The notes under the pieces: model-generated
The model's input: the letters and a program-made list of their open reading frames with translations, nothing else
Databases searched by the model: none
What the model was told of the DNA's origin: nothing
Assembly (NCBI GenBank): GCA_963776195.1
Contig: CAVZMO010000023.1
Coordinates: forward strand, 8,777 to 72,776
Source of the DNA: CAVZMO01 sp963776195
GTDB lineage: Bacteria > Nitrospirota > Thermodesulfovibrionia > Thermodesulfovibrionales > SM23-35
Reading direction: 5' to 3'
Length of the DNA stretch: 64,000 bases
In this document: piece by piece, positions 36,246-45,309 of the stretch
Layout of the letters: the number at the start of each line of letters is the position of its first letter
Position numbering within the stretch: the first letter of the stretch is position 1
Program-made: the position numbers and the translations under genes

Positions 36246-37658
36246 GTTACACTATTATTAGTTGAAATTTGAAAGAGTGGCTCCCCCGTGGCATAATCCA
36301 CGGTAACCCATTATCAATAAAGAAAGGAGCCACAGATGAAGGAAACCACAAAACAGAGGAAAAAAGCAACACGAGGGATGAAGGGGATTTACGGAAGGGA
36401 TATTATGACGGATTGGCTGTATCGAATCATCAGCAATGGCAAGCAGGGCTTTGATGCATTGATGATGTCGATTGGGAGGATGATAGCCGAAGTAATCATG
36501 TACGTAGATCGGGAAGAGATAGCCGGGCCTGATTATGCACCTATTTCGCCTGCTGTAAGGAAGTGGGCAAGCCAGTCCGGATCTATCTATATTGGGGATC
36601 AAAAGCTGCGAGTTGAGCATCCCCGGCTGCGTGGGCCACACGGAGAAATAAGCTTAGCGAGCTATCAGCAGCTGAAAGAGCCTGGAAGATTTTCAGAAGA
36701 ACTTTTGATGAAAGTGCTCCGAGGCATATCGTGTCAGAAGTATGGGGAGACGGTAGTGGAAGCAGCGCAGGCATTTGGGGTATCGGCAAGCTCGATATCG
36801 CAGCATGTAATAGCGGCAACGACGAAACAGCTCCAAGAGTTCAAGGAACGGTCATTGTCAGCATTCTCTCCCTTTGCGATATTTCTCGATACCATCCACC
36901 GGGGCGGAGAGGCGTTCATCGTTGGGCTTGGTCTTGATATAGCGGGGGAGAAGAAAGCGTTAGGGTTCTGGCAGGGGGCGACGGAGAATCATGAGCTCTG
37001 TGAAGAGTTGCTTGCGGATCTGGAGCGGCGGGGAATGGTGCTCTCCAGGAAGATAATCTGGGTTACGGATGGCGGCACGGGAATAATCAAGGCATTAAAG
37101 GAGCGGTTCAGCAAGAAATTGATTCATCAGCGGTGCACCATCCACAAAGACCGGAACATTCAGCGGCACTTGGCGAAGAAATATCGGAAAGAGGCACACC
37201 GGCGATTCAGGACTGCCCTGGAGCAGAATAGCTATGAAGATGCCCGTCAAATGCTGCTGGATATGGAGAAGTGGCTCAGGGGCATCAATGAATCGGCAGC
37301 GGATTCTCTTTTGGAGGCGATAGAAGAGATCCTCACTCTGCACAGGTTGAAGGTCCCCGGTCTGCTGAGGAAAACTCTGCATTCGACAAATCCTATTGAG
37401 AGTATGTTTTCAACGGTGAGGGATGCCGAGAGCAACATCAAGCGGTATCGGAACAGCGGGATGATGCAGCGGTGGCTGGCATCAGTCCTCTTGTTCTCTG
37501 AAAAAGGGTTCAGACGGATCAAGGGGTATGCTTCGATTTCCTGGTCTTATCAGGAACAGCGAGGCGGAAGACGATAATAACACAACGATGAGGATGGCCG
37601 CATAAGAAGAGCGAGTATTGAGAGCCTCTCAGATTATTTCAACTAAAAACTATGTAAC
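36246..37658 (+). mobile_element. IS256-family insertion sequence
   Basis: About 1.41 kb with imperfect terminal inverted repeats that share GTTACA...TTAGTTGAAAT near 36246-36270 and its complement near 37635-37658. One transposase gene fills it. The ends show no matching target duplication, so one flank was probably lost by deletion or the later ISNCY insertion, which starts two bases after its right end. Confidence 0.85.
36336..37577 (+). CDS. IS256-family (mutator-type) transposase
   Basis: 413 residues, full length. The DDE catalytic triad is recognisable: Asp in FAIFLDTIHRGGEAF, Asp in IIWVTDGGTGII, and Glu in STNPIESMFSTVR, the last two being the PF00872 signature. The protein starts with a basic N terminus that probably binds the inverted repeats. 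No frame damage, so the element may be active. Confidence 0.93.
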   Translation: MKETTKQRKKATRGMKGIYGRDIMTDWLYRIISNGKQGFDALMMSIGRMIAEVIMYVDREEIAGPDYAPISPAVRKWASQSGSIYIGDQKLRVEHPRLRGPHGEISLASYQQLKEPGRFSEELLMKVLRGISCQKYGETVVEAAQAFGVSASSISQHVIAATTKQLQEFKERSLSAFSPFAIFLDTIHRGGEAFIVGLGLDIAGEKKALGFWQGATENHELCEELLADLERRGMVLSRKIIWVTDGGTGIIKALKERFSKKLIHQRCTIHKDRNIQRHLAKKYRKEAHRRFRTALEQNSYEDARQMLLDMEKWLRGINESAADSLLEAIEEILTLHRLKVPGLLRKTLHSTNPIESMFSTVRDAESNIKRYRNSGMMQRWLASVLLFSEKGFRRIKGYASISWSYQEQRGGRR

Positions 37659-37659
37659 A

Positions 37660-39081
37660 GCAAAATGATAATGTCCTATATGAGCAAAGTAGAAATGTCC
37701 TATTTGGGAGGTGCTAAACTGTCTCGGTTTAGAAGGAGGCAGGATGGCGGAAAGGGACATTGTCACGATGAGTCAGAAGGAGTTGAAACAGTTGCATGTG
37801 GTTCACAAAGTGCTTGAGGGATCATTGACCCAGAGGCAAGCAGCAGAGATTATTTCGTTAAGTGAGCGACAGATACGGCGGATAGTTAAGCGAATAAGAG
37901 GCAGAGGGTGACAAGGGGATCCAGCACCTATCTCGGGGCAAGGAATCCAACAGGAGGCTCCCAAAGAAGCTTGTAGCGAGGGTTGTGCAGCTGTACCATG
38001 AAAAGTATCAGGGTTTTGGGCCCACGCTTGCGGCAGAGAAGCTGCTTGAGCTGGAGGGGATAGATGTAAGCAAGGAGACTGTCCGGCGGTGGCTGATAGA
38101 GGCAGGGCAATGGCAGAAGGGGCGCAAGGTCAGGACACACCGGCGGTGGCGGGAGCGTAAGTGTTGTTTGGGTGAGATGCTCCAGTTGGACGGCAGCCAT
38201 CACGACTGGTTTGAAGGCAGGAGGCCGAAGTGCGTGCTTATGGCCTACATAGACGATGCCACAAGTAAGGTCTATTGCAGATTCTACGAGTATGAGGGCA
38301 CCATCCCAGCTATGGACAGCTTCAAGCGATATATCAGGAAACATGGCATCCCCATGAGTCTCTATATGGACAAGCATACGACGTACAAATCAACGGCCGA
38401 GCCTTCCATCGAGGATGAGATAAACGGGACAACACCGCTAAGCGAATTCGGCAGGGCATTGACGGAGTTGGCAGTGGAGATTATCCATGCCCACTCTCCT
38501 CAGGCGAAGGGCAGGATAGAAAGGTTGTTCAAGACGCTCCAGGACAGGCTGGTGAAGGAGATGACGATCAAGGGCATTAATACGATCGATGAGGCCAACA
38601 AGTACATCGACACCTATCTATCAGTCCACAATAAACGGTTTGCGGTAAAAGCGAAGGAGCAGGAGGATCTGCATAGGGAGATCCCTAGGGGACTCGACCT
38701 CGACAAGATCCTGTGCATCAGGACGCTGAGGACCTTGAGAAACGATTTCACCGTAGCCCACGACAGCAGGCTTTATCAGATAGAGAAAGGTGTGAGGTCA
38801 AAGAAGGTGACGGTAGAAGAGAGGGTTAACGGCAGTATGTTCATAACCCTTAACGATGTCAGATTACCTTTCAGGGAGATAACAGCAAGGCCTGAGAAAC
38901 TAAAGGCGCCAATACACGTGCATAGGTACAAGAAGACTACACCCTCAGCCGACCATCCCTGGAAGAAATTGAACAGTCAACTGTTTAAAAGAATGCGGGG
39001 TCAGGGCAACAAGCCAATGGAGGTTGCAACGTTATAACCGGACATTTCTACTTTGCCGAAAATAGGACATTTCTATTTTGC
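37660..39081 (+). mobile_element. ISNCY-like insertion sequence with 41-bp inverted repeats
   Basis: Left end GCAAAATGATAATGTCC..., with GCAAAGTAGAAATGTCC repeated inside (37660-37700); the right end carries the complement (39040-39081). The repeats agree at about 33 of 41 positions. It begins two bases after the IS256 right end. The flank beyond its right end (ATTATTTCAATAAAAACTT) resembles the IS256 terminus, hinting that it landed in or near a second IS256 end. Confidence 0.8.
37744..39037 (+). pseudogene. ISNCY/IS481-like transposase, one frameshift
   Basis: The N-terminal helix-turn-helix (LTQRQAAEIISLSERQIRRIVKRI) ends at a TGA at 37909. The rest continues in another frame from about 37913 (GDKGIQHLSRGKESNRRL) to 39037. 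That part has a second HTH region, the retroviral-integrase core with Asp in MLQLDGSHHDWF, Asp in MAYIDDATSKV and Glu in AKGRIERLFKT, and a basic C terminus. About 430 residues in total. The break could be a programmed frameshift as in some IS families or a simple mutation. The sequence around it (AGAGGGTGAC) is not a classic slippery heptamer, so mutation is more likely. Confidence 0.85.
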
Positions 39082-39395
39082 CTTTACATTATTTCAATAA
39101 AAACTTGACATCCTCTTGATTTATGTTGCAGTAGGCTATTAAATCATCCTTGCCAAAGATTAATTTGGGCAAACATGTTACGCCTCTGATAGATAATAAG
39201 CACGGTCTAAGTGGAGTATGAAAGTAGGCATATCAGCACTGCTTGCCGAGATGATGACAGGGCTATCCCCTCAACCGTGCCGTTGGGGGTGATGATTGTT
39301 GTTTTTTGCCAGCCTTGAAAGGACATTTGGTTCTGCTGGTTAAGATTCAGATTACGGTTTTCGTTGTATGTTATTGTGTTAAACTTATCGTAAGA
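39082..39395. other. Intergenic region after the IS pair
   Basis: About 310 bases with no supported gene. It contains an upstream in-frame extension of the cytochrome frame (from 39306), which lacks a ribosome site and a signal peptide at its start, so it was not used. Confidence 0.4.
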
Positions 39396-39758
39396 ATGCA
39401 GAAGAAGGTACTATTCACTCTTTTAATTATACTTATTTTGTTTGCGGATTATGCCTTCTCCGCAGAAAAGCACCAATGTGATTACTGCCATACTCCACAC
39501 GGTATGGCAGAAGGAACAACGCTCAAGGCTCCTCTATCCGATTTATGTCTCGGATGTCATCCTGATAGAAAAAGCCCCAAAGAACACAAGATTGATATTG
39601 TTCCCTCGATGCAGGTTAAAGGGCTGCCTCTAAGCAAGGATGGAAAGATGACTTGTGTAACCTGTCACAATCCTCACGGGAAAAGTGGTCAGCCGCAGCT
39701 TTTAAGAATAAACCCATCGGAACTTTGTCTTAAATGCCATTTTTCGAGCGGTAATTAG
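39396..39758 (+). CDS. Exported four-heme CxxCH cytochrome
   Basis: 120 residues from ATG 39396, chosen because the signal peptide (MQKKVLFTLLIILILF, cleavage near AFSA) starts there. Four CxxCH heme motifs are visible: CDYCH, CLGCH, CVTCH and CLKCH, paired as in the 'doubled CXXCH' domain, with NPHG and TPHG loops after the first and third. Such proteins carry electrons in the periplasm or act as subunits of multiheme complexes. It ends abruptly 8 residues after the last heme, which is short, so a C-terminal part may be lost. No partner gene is adjacent. Confidence 0.85.
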   Translation: MQKKVLFTLLIILILFADYAFSAEKHQCDYCHTPHGMAEGTTLKAPLSDLCLGCHPDRKSPKEHKIDIVPSMQVKGLPLSKDGKMTCVTCHNPHGKSGQPQLLRINPSELCLKCHFSSGN

Positions 39759-39767
39759 CATAGCAAT

Positions 39768-39938
39768 ATTTCAGATTATTGCTCATCTCCCACACGATTG
39801 GGCATTCACGGACATATTTCTACCGATGAGGATTATGACTTCCTCGTGAGTAAAGGTGCCGTTGAACACTCTGTATACACCGAAGTTCGGGATGCCCTTA
39901 TATTAGGGGATATGATGAAGTATTTCGGGGTTTCTTAA
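39768..39938 (+). pseudogene. Possible 3' fragment of an unknown gene
   Basis: A frame without start that reads DYCSSPTRLGIHG, then HISTDEDYDFLVSKGAVEHS and EVRDALILGDMMKYFGVS, protein-like and ending at 39938, directly against the convergent gene's stop. The composition looks coding, but I cannot identify the family. Confidence 0.3.
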
Positions 39939-40088
39939 TTACTTAACTTTGTCTCTTCCTCCCAATCCTTAATCAGAACGTTTACGTCATATACTCTATT
40001 AATTAATAGTGATTTGAAGCTCACAATATGGTCGGCACCACATATGAAAACTATAGGTTCATTTAGCTTGTCTTTTATTCTCTCAAGC

Positions 40089-41361
40089 AGTAGTGTCCGA
40101 TAAATATTTATAAATATGAGGTCTGCTCTTTATACTTGTTGGATAATAGAAGTCGCCAAACCCTATACCAGCAAGGAGGAACAGACCATGAACAGAGTAT
40201 ACACGATATTCTCGGAGTTATTGAAGCTTTGTCCGAGATATCATTTTGACAAAGCGGTGGAACAGTATCATGGCGATCGATACGTGAAAACATTTACAAC
40301 ATGGCAACAATTTATGGCAATATTGTATTCGCAGATCACACAGAAAGATAGCCTTCGGGATATCGTGACAGGGTTATCAGCCCATGCCGCCCGGTGGTAT
40401 CATCTGGGTCTTACCGGAATATACAAGAGCACGCTCTCTGATGCCAATGCCAAAAGGGACTATCGCATGTTTGAAGGGCTGTTTTACCACCTCTTGGCTC
40501 GTTGTAAGAACTTGACACCAAAACATAAGTTTCGCTTCAAGAATCCTCTGTATACGATCGATGCCTCAACCATAGATCTGTGTCTGTCGGTTTTCCCGTG
40601 GGCAAAGTTCAGAACGACCAAAGGAGCGATTAAGCTGCACTGTCTTTATGACCACTCCGGAGCCCTGCCGACATTTCTGACCGTTACTGACGGAAAGAAG
40701 CATGATGTGCGGGTGGTGAAAGACAATACTTTCCCCTTGTTACCGGACAGCATCGTTTCGGTTGATAAGGCATATATCGACTATAAGTGGCTGAATTCAT
40801 TGGATGCGCAAGGTATCTGGTTTGTCACCAGGGCAAAGTCGAACATCGATTACGCGGTTGTCGGACAGTACCCAATCTCCGGCAAAGGGGTCTTGAGCGA
40901 TGAGCGCATTTCCCTCCAGGGACAGCTGACAAAGGCCAAATATTCAAAAGAACTCAGGCTTATCAGGTATTACGATGAAGAGAGGCAGAAGACATTGACT
41001 TTCCTTACAAATAATTTCAAGCTCGCGGCAATGACGATTGCTCAGATATATAAGTCCCGCTGGCAGATCGAGTTGTTTTTTAAATGGATCAAACAAAACC
41101 TTAAAATCAAATCTTTTCTCGGTACCAGCAAGAACGCTGTGATGACTCAAATCTGGGTTGCAATGTGCTATTACCTGCTTCTGACCTACATAAAATACCA
41201 GACAAAATACAGCTTCTCGTTGCTGCAACTTAGTCGCGTTATTCGGGAAATGCTCTTTGAAAGAAAAGCCCTCATTGATATTCTTACACTAAAACCCGAC
41301 CGACTCAAAATTAGCGGAGAAGAGCCTATCCAAGGTGCTCTATTTTAACCGGACAGTAATG
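40089..41361 (+). mobile_element. IS4-family insertion sequence with 10-bp target duplication
   Basis: Target duplication TCTCTCAAGC at 40079-40088 and 41362-41371. The ends carry related inverted repeats (TAGTGTCCGATAAAT at 40091 and the complement of ATTTTAACCGGACAGTA at 41342-41358). Perfect duplication and an undamaged transposase mean a recent insertion. It interrupts the gene described at 39939-41730. Confidence 0.92.
40188..41348 (+). CDS. IS4-family transposase
   Basis: 386 residues from ATG 40188, set by AAGGAGG at 40172-40178. An N-terminal DUF4372-like domain (ELLKLCPRYHFDKAVEQYHG) precedes the DDE core: Asp in YTIDASTIDL, Asp in SVDKAYIDY, and the IS4 signature YREK (Tyr-x2-Arg-x3-Glu-x6-Lys) in YKSRWQIELFFKWIKQ. 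Intact, probably active. Confidence 0.94.
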   Translation: MNRVYTIFSELLKLCPRYHFDKAVEQYHGDRYVKTFTTWQQFMAILYSQITQKDSLRDIVTGLSAHAARWYHLGLTGIYKSTLSDANAKRDYRMFEGLFYHLLARCKNLTPKHKFRFKNPLYTIDASTIDLCLSVFPWAKFRTTKGAIKLHCLYDHSGALPTFLTVTDGKKHDVRVVKDNTFPLLPDSIVSVDKAYIDYKWLNSLDAQGIWFVTRAKSNIDYAVVGQYPISGKGVLSDERISLQGQLTKAKYSKELRLIRYYDEERQKTLTFLTNNFKLAAMTIAQIYKSRWQIELFFKWIKQNLKIKSFLGTSKNAVMTQIWVAMCYYLLLTYIKYQTKYSFSLLQLSRVIREMLFERKALIDILTLKPDRLKISGEEPIQGALF

Positions 41362-41770
41362 TCTCTCAAGCCAAAATTGTTCTCTCAGTCCGAAATATTT
41401 TTCTCTCTCTTTTCTGATTTCCTCTTTAATGCCCAAAAACACTTTAAGATGAATTTGTTTCTCTGATGGAATTCCTATTGATTCTCTTTCCGATCTATTT
41501 GGATCACAAAACCTATGTTCAATATTCAACTTGGTTGAAATATCAAATGCAGTGCGAGCCGTTGCTTTCTTCTCTTGCAATACTGCCTCATTAAGTTCCT
41601 CAGCAATAAAAGCAATTTTCAGTTGATTACCTCTCAATTCCAAGAAGTCAGCAAATTGCTCTATTTCATTTAAAGCACTCTTGTCATTTGTATATTGAAT
41701 TTTATGGGCTACCCCGATCAAATAAACCATTTTTCAACACTCCACCTTTATGCTCACTTTCCATTGAACT

Positions 41771-42235
41771 CTATTCCTTATCACCTTTTTCTAAATGGTG
41801 AAGAATCTTCAGAATAAGCTCATTTTGTTGTTCCAGATGCAAAAGAATTGCCTCAATTTCTCTTTCGGCTTTAACGTTTACCTCAAAATCGGATTTCGCT
41901 CTTATTTCAGCGTGTCGCCCCTGAAGGTTTTGTCCTATCATAATTAAAGGCATCAAAAAAATCTGTATCATATTAGATATAAAAAGCCATAAGACAAAGG
42001 CAGGGAAAGGGTCAAACCGTATTTCTTTTGGGGCAAGAGTATTCCAACCAAGCCAGGCGATTGTCCATATGAAGATGATAATAAAAAACCCCATTGAACC
42101 AATATGATCAGTAATCCAGACAGCAAACTTCTCCAATGGAGTGAGACTCTTCTTATGCTCGACGTTGACATTCTTTATCGGTTTACGCAGTTTCTTTAGT
42201 TCTTCGTGAGATAATGGATGTGGTTTATCGGTCAT
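41771..42235 (-). CDS. DUF1003 membrane protein
   Basis: About 154 residues from ATG 42235; GGAGG four bases upstream favours this over the ATG four codons earlier. The DUF1003 core is clear: two membrane segments (about residues 43-62 and 76-100) around an IWNTLAP-like loop (here LGWNTLAPKEIRFDPFPF-type), preceded by FAVWITDHIGSMGFF and followed by QNLQGRHAEIRAKSDFEVN, which is very typical. The C-terminal part is a charged coiled coil. Function unknown in the literature. It belongs to the minus-strand operon that starts with PilZ. Confidence 0.88.
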   Translation of the reverse strand: MTDKPHPLSHEELKKLRKPIKNVNVEHKKSLTPLEKFAVWITDHIGSMGFFIIIFIWTIAWLGWNTLAPKEIRFDPFPAFVLWLFISNMIQIFLMPLIMIGQNLQGRHAEIRAKSDFEVNVKAEREIEAILLHLEQQNELILKILHHLEKGDKE

Positions 42236-42320
42236 TTCTACCTCCATTTATATTTGAAGTTAAATAGAAATCATTATAGCAGGTTCAAAAAGGTTCTCAG
42301 ACGAGGGATCATATATAAGG

Positions 42321-42611
42321 TCAGTGTTTCCCAAATAAAGTTGGTACACCGTTGTCGAAATAATAATATCCATATCGTTCTGAAATCGCTATCAGGCTTA
42401 TTAATCCCAGTGCTGCTAATATTATTCCAACAAAGAAGATTTTCTTTTCGAACCTCGTATATCCTTTAATAACCTCTATAGGACTAAGAACTATGACTTT
42501 TCTTTTCCTGATGTGATACAGAATGGATGCCACGGCTGATAAAATTATACCTGCCAGGAAACTGACAAAGGAAGGAATCAGATGCGGATTAATGGATAAC
42601 CATTTAATCAC
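42321..42611 (-). CDS. Small two-TM membrane protein
   Basis: 96 residues with two hydrophobic segments (about 10-33 and 57-76) separated by a basic loop (HIRKRKVIVLSPIEV). No recognised family. The start at 42611 has GGGAG upstream. Only 12 bases separate it from the PilZ gene upstream, so the two are cotranscribed. The gene is intact. Confidence 0.6.
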   Translation of the reverse strand: MIKWLSINPHLIPSFVSFLAGIILSAVASILYHIRKRKVIVLSPIEVIKGYTRFEKKIFFVGIILAALGLISLIAISERYGYYYFDNGVPTLFGKH

Positions 42612-42623
42612 TCCCTGTACCCT

Positions 42624-42896
42624 TTAGACAAACTTCACTCCAATCTTATAAATATCAAATTTCTCTCCCGATTCATTACACCAGACAATGACGCCTTTCT
42701 TATAATGTCGATGTCTACTTTTAATCGTTATTTCTTGACCAACCTTCACGGGACTAAGCACGTAAAGGCACATTCCTGAATAGCTGATGTCCCTGATAAC
42801 GCCTGTGGAGTTTTCTTCAGGTGTAGCAGGATTTACACATTGAATTTCTTCTTGAATATCGCAACGGATATGTTTTCTTCTCTCAATTGATGCCAT
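42624..42896 (-). CDS. PilZ domain protein (c-di-GMP binding)
   Basis: 90 residues forming a single PilZ domain. The RxxxR motif is ERRKHIRCDI near residue 6, and the D/N-x-S-x-x-G motif is DISYSGMCLYV near residue 36, both needed for c-di-GMP binding. The remaining strands end with KIGVKFV. It probably passes c-di-GMP signals to an unknown partner. First gene of an operon with a small membrane protein and DUF1003. Upstream lies a distinctive operator/hairpin module at 43105-43226. Confidence 0.9.
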   Translation of the reverse strand: MASIERRKHIRCDIQEEIQCVNPATPEENSTGVIRDISYSGMCLYVLSPVKVGQEITIKSRHRHYKKGVIVWCNESGEKFDIYKIGVKFV

Positions 42897-43104
42897 GTGA
42901 AAAATTACTTTCTTATGATAGTTTTGTGATGAGGGGAAATTTTCCTCCCTAAGTCACTAACTCCCTGAAATCAATTATATCAGTTTGGTTGTGGCATTCA
43001 ACTGTCTTCAAAAGTCTTTCCTATCAGGTGACTGATGGGTACATCATGGGCTCGAATTTTTGGAATTCCATGTCACTTTTCTTTCACGCAGAAATTCTTA
43101 GAAG

Positions 43105-43145
43105 GAGGGAGGCAGCCAGTCTTTTAGGGGGGGAGACTGGCTGCC
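43105..43145 (-). promoter_or_regulatory. Conserved GGCAGCCAGT leader hairpin, copy 1
   Basis: 11-bp perfect stem, GGCAGCCAGTC (43111-43121) with GACTGGCTGCC (43135-43145), and a loop containing seven G on the plus strand (C-rich on the transcript side). AGGAGGG flanks it. It lies about 210 bases upstream of the minus-strand PilZ gene and 38 bases from the 11-bp repeat array. Near-identical copies occur at 45577 and 46058. Confidence 0.75.
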
Positions 43146-43182
43146 AGTCAAAGGATCTGCTAACTGAATTTAGAATAAAAAA

Positions 43183-43226
43183 ACAATATGAAGGAGTGAT
43201 GAAGAAAATATAGAAAGAGTGTGAAG
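43183..43226 (-). promoter_or_regulatory. Four tandem 11-bp direct repeats, operator copy 1
   Basis: On the minus strand four head-to-tail 11-mers read CTTCACACTCT, TTCTATATTTT, CTTCATCACTC, CTTCATATTGT, with consensus CTTCAnA. The 11-base period is that of OmpR/PhoB-type regulators. A TATTCT (-10-like) follows about 6 bases after the last repeat on the minus strand. The target would be the PilZ operon. Confidence 0.7.
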
Positions 43227-43571
43227 GGCTAAATGAAATGTTGTCTTTGTGAAACAAATCTTAAGACTTGTTACTACCTCCTTTTAAGATGAGGGAGCCT
43301 GTACCAAGCAACTGACTTGTATAATCTGTGCAGCAAAGAGGGGAGAAAAGGAAATATATCCTTTTTTAAGGCAATTTGTCCCAAAGAAGTACCTTATCTT
43401 TTTTTAAAATCCAAATAAATCTTTAAGTTACTTTATGGCACTTTTCTTGCTTCTATGTATGATGTAGTTACGTATTCGATAAATCCAAACTCCTCGTAAA
43501 AGGAGTAAGATTAGTGAGGCTCTTAGGGAAAAGACAACTTTGACAGAGAGAAAGAAAGGAAAAGGTAAGAC
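43227..43571. other. Noncoding region between PilZ operator and exported-protein gene
   Basis: No gene is supported. It contains a sigma-54 promoter (43436-43451) and a leader hairpin, ACTCC/GGAGT around 43489-43507, both on the side of the exported protein gene at 43572. Confidence 0.5.
43436..43451 (+). promoter_or_regulatory. Sigma-54 promoter of the exported repeat protein
   Basis: TGGCAC (43436-43441), 5 bases, TTGCT (43447-43451). GG and GC are 10 bases apart, matching the -24/-12 consensus exactly. Transcription would begin near 43463, giving a leader of about 110 bases to the ATG at 43572. An enhancer-binding activator would be required. Confidence 0.7.
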
Positions 43572-44648
43572 ATGAAAACGTCACCGTATATAAAAATCAC
43601 CATCTTGGTTATTGGTTTGCTTTTGATACCAACCATGATTCATGCACAACCTCAGCTGGCTGCTACAAAAGCTCCTCCAGTAGAGCAACCACTCGTCCGT
43701 GAAGGTGACTTCGCAGTTCAACTGGTTAAGGAACTTAATTTAGGGACGACTTCAGACGAGGCTGAAGCAGAAAGCATATTAGGTTCATCTGGTATCTCGC
43801 CACGAAATGGATGGGTTGCCGACTATCCTGTCACACCCGATATAATGGGCGAGATACAGCAATCCGTGAGTGATGCAGTGGATTCCCAAAAGTTATCAAT
43901 GACTAAGGATGATGCTTTGAACAGGGTTCAGACTGCCAAAACTAATCTTGCTTTAGGAATTAGACCTTATATAGCTGGTGAACCCCATGAAGTTAACCAA
44001 AGTGCTGAGTATCCCGAAACTTCTGTAATAAACAACTATTATTATAATGAAGGACCTCCGATAGTCTCGTATTACACACCTCCACCAGATTACTCTTACC
44101 TTTATGCGTGGGTTCCATATCCGTTCTGGTGGTTTGATTTTTGGTTCCCTGGATATTTCATTCTTCATGACTTCCACAGATCTTTCCACTTTCACGATAG
44201 GCTTGGATTCGTCTCGAATCATTTCAATGATTTCAGAAATCATAGGGTCCATAGAATCGATCCTGTAGACCGATTTCATGGAAGGACATTTGCAGGTATA
44301 GGTGCTCCTAGGACAGGACGTTTTCTTTCTTCTGGAGTCAGAAACGGATCTACATCTATTTTTAATCGGAACAGAATAAGCCCACCTTCAGGCAGCAGGA
44401 CATTTAGAACTCCTTCAGGTGGGAGATCATTCAATGCACCATCAGGTGGAAGGACATTCAGGGCTCCTTCAAGAGGCAGGTCGTTCACAGCCCCTTCAGG
44501 TGGAAGGACATTTAGATCCCCTTCGGGGGGAAGGACATTCGGTGCTCCTTCGGGTGGCAGGTCACTTAGTGCACCTTCAAGAGGTGGGTCATCCAGTCGG
44601 CATTCAGGCGGAAGAACGGGTTCTTCTGATGGAAGACAGAGAAGATAA
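43572..44648 (+). CDS. Exported protein with Gly-Arg-Ser-Phe tandem repeats
   Basis: 358 residues with a signal peptide (MKTSPYIKITILVIGLLLI, cleavage after IHAQ). A mid-section is rich in aromatic residues and His (VSYYTPPPDYSYLY, FPGYFILHDFHRSFHFHD), then the C-terminal third is a tandem array of 11- to 12-residue units of the type APSGGRTF or APSRGRSF, about seven in all. The overall build resembles DUF3300-like and other secreted low-complexity proteins, but I do not recognise the function. The positive repeats could bind polyanions or the cell wall. A sigma-54 promoter drives it. It is flanked by IS-free, intact intergenic DNA. Confidence 0.7.
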   Translation: MKTSPYIKITILVIGLLLIPTMIHAQPQLAATKAPPVEQPLVREGDFAVQLVKELNLGTTSDEAEAESILGSSGISPRNGWVADYPVTPDIMGEIQQSVSDAVDSQKLSMTKDDALNRVQTAKTNLALGIRPYIAGEPHEVNQSAEYPETSVINNYYYNEGPPIVSYYTPPPDYSYLYAWVPYPFWWFDFWFPGYFILHDFHRSFHFHDRLGFVSNHFNDFRNHRVHRIDPVDRFHGRTFAGIGAPRTGRFLSSGVRNGSTSIFNRNRISPPSGSRTFRTPSGGRSFNAPSGGRTFRAPSRGRSFTAPSGGRTFRSPSGGRTFGAPSGGRSLSAPSRGGSSSRHSGGRTGSSDGRQRR

Positions 44649-44823
44649 CAATCCATAGCCGACAGTACGAGATTTACGGATACTATATCCTTTTTTGATA
44701 GGACATAGGAATAGAGAATAAAGCATATCTCTCTGTTAGAATCCTTTCTAAGCCCTTTGTGTTTTCAGACAGGATGGGGTTTCGGTTATCTTGTCAGAAG
44801 GGTTCTATGAAAACTTGGTTTGC

Positions 44824-45238
44824 TCACGGGTGTAATAAAGGTGATTCCAAGAAAAAAGTTACTGAGAAGTCCCACTTGAACCCCTCGTTATTTTTTTCTT
44901 CTGCCTTATCCGCAATATTTTTAGTCGGTGCATTTACAGGCGGTTCCGTAACGGATACATCTAGAGCATCTTTGAAGTCCGTCTTCACCTGTTCCGTGAT
45001 GCCCTGAAATGACTTCTTTAATTCAACCCCTTCATTCAGTGCTTCTTTAATACCCGATGCATCTTTAATCTCGTTGAATTCAGTCTGAACCTGCCCCTTT
45101 ACTTCATCAAGCTGATTTCTTGAAACTGGCAAGCCCCTTGCCAATCGTCTTTGCTACTTCAGGAAGCTTCTTTGGGCCAACAACAATGAGTGCAACAACA
45201 AAAATTACAACTAATTCCCCCATGCCGAAATCAAACAT
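44824..45238 (-). pseudogene. tatB: TatB twin-arginine translocase subunit, one frameshift
   Basis: The first frame starts at ATG 45238 and reads MFDFGMGELVVIFVVALIVVG then PKKLPEVAKTIGKGLASFKK, the classic TatB N-terminal helix and amphipathic helix. A stop follows at about 45118. The second frame carries the continuation (DEVKGQVQTEFNEIKD, then an acidic tail) to 44824. A single extra T near 45122 explains the break. TatB forms the receptor complex with TatC for folded proteins with twin-arginine signals. A tatC gene is not in view. Either the gene is damaged or the assembly has an error. Immediately downstream of tatA. Confidence 0.88.
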
Positions 45239-45309
45239 GTTTAAGTATTCCTCCTCTTGGAGTTCCTCTCAAATCTTTAAGAAAGAAAAATAGATCCAAT
45301 AGATTTTTA

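Larger units (their letters stand above)
39939..41730 (-). pseudogene. Unknown gene split by an IS4 element (reconstructs to ~170 residues)
   Basis: The 5' part (41730 down to 41362) encodes about 122 residues from MVYLIGVAHKIQYTND through REQFWLER. The 3' part (40088 down to 39939) resumes with IKDKLNEPIVFICGADH and ends WEEETKLSK. Removing the IS plus one copy of its 10-bp target duplication rejoins them perfectly in frame. The intact product would be soluble, alpha/beta-like, and is not recognised by me. It is transcribed with the DUF1003/PilZ genes upstream. Known homologues of the rejoined sequence would confirm it. Confidence 0.75.

Noticed and set aside
39306..39395. Upstream extension of the four-heme cytochrome frame
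   Set aside because: The signal peptide begins at 39396; the extension lacks a ribosome site.
43440..43571. A c-di-GMP riboswitch before the exported repeat protein
   Set aside because: I searched by eye for the GEMM core motifs and they are not present; only a simple hairpin is seen.
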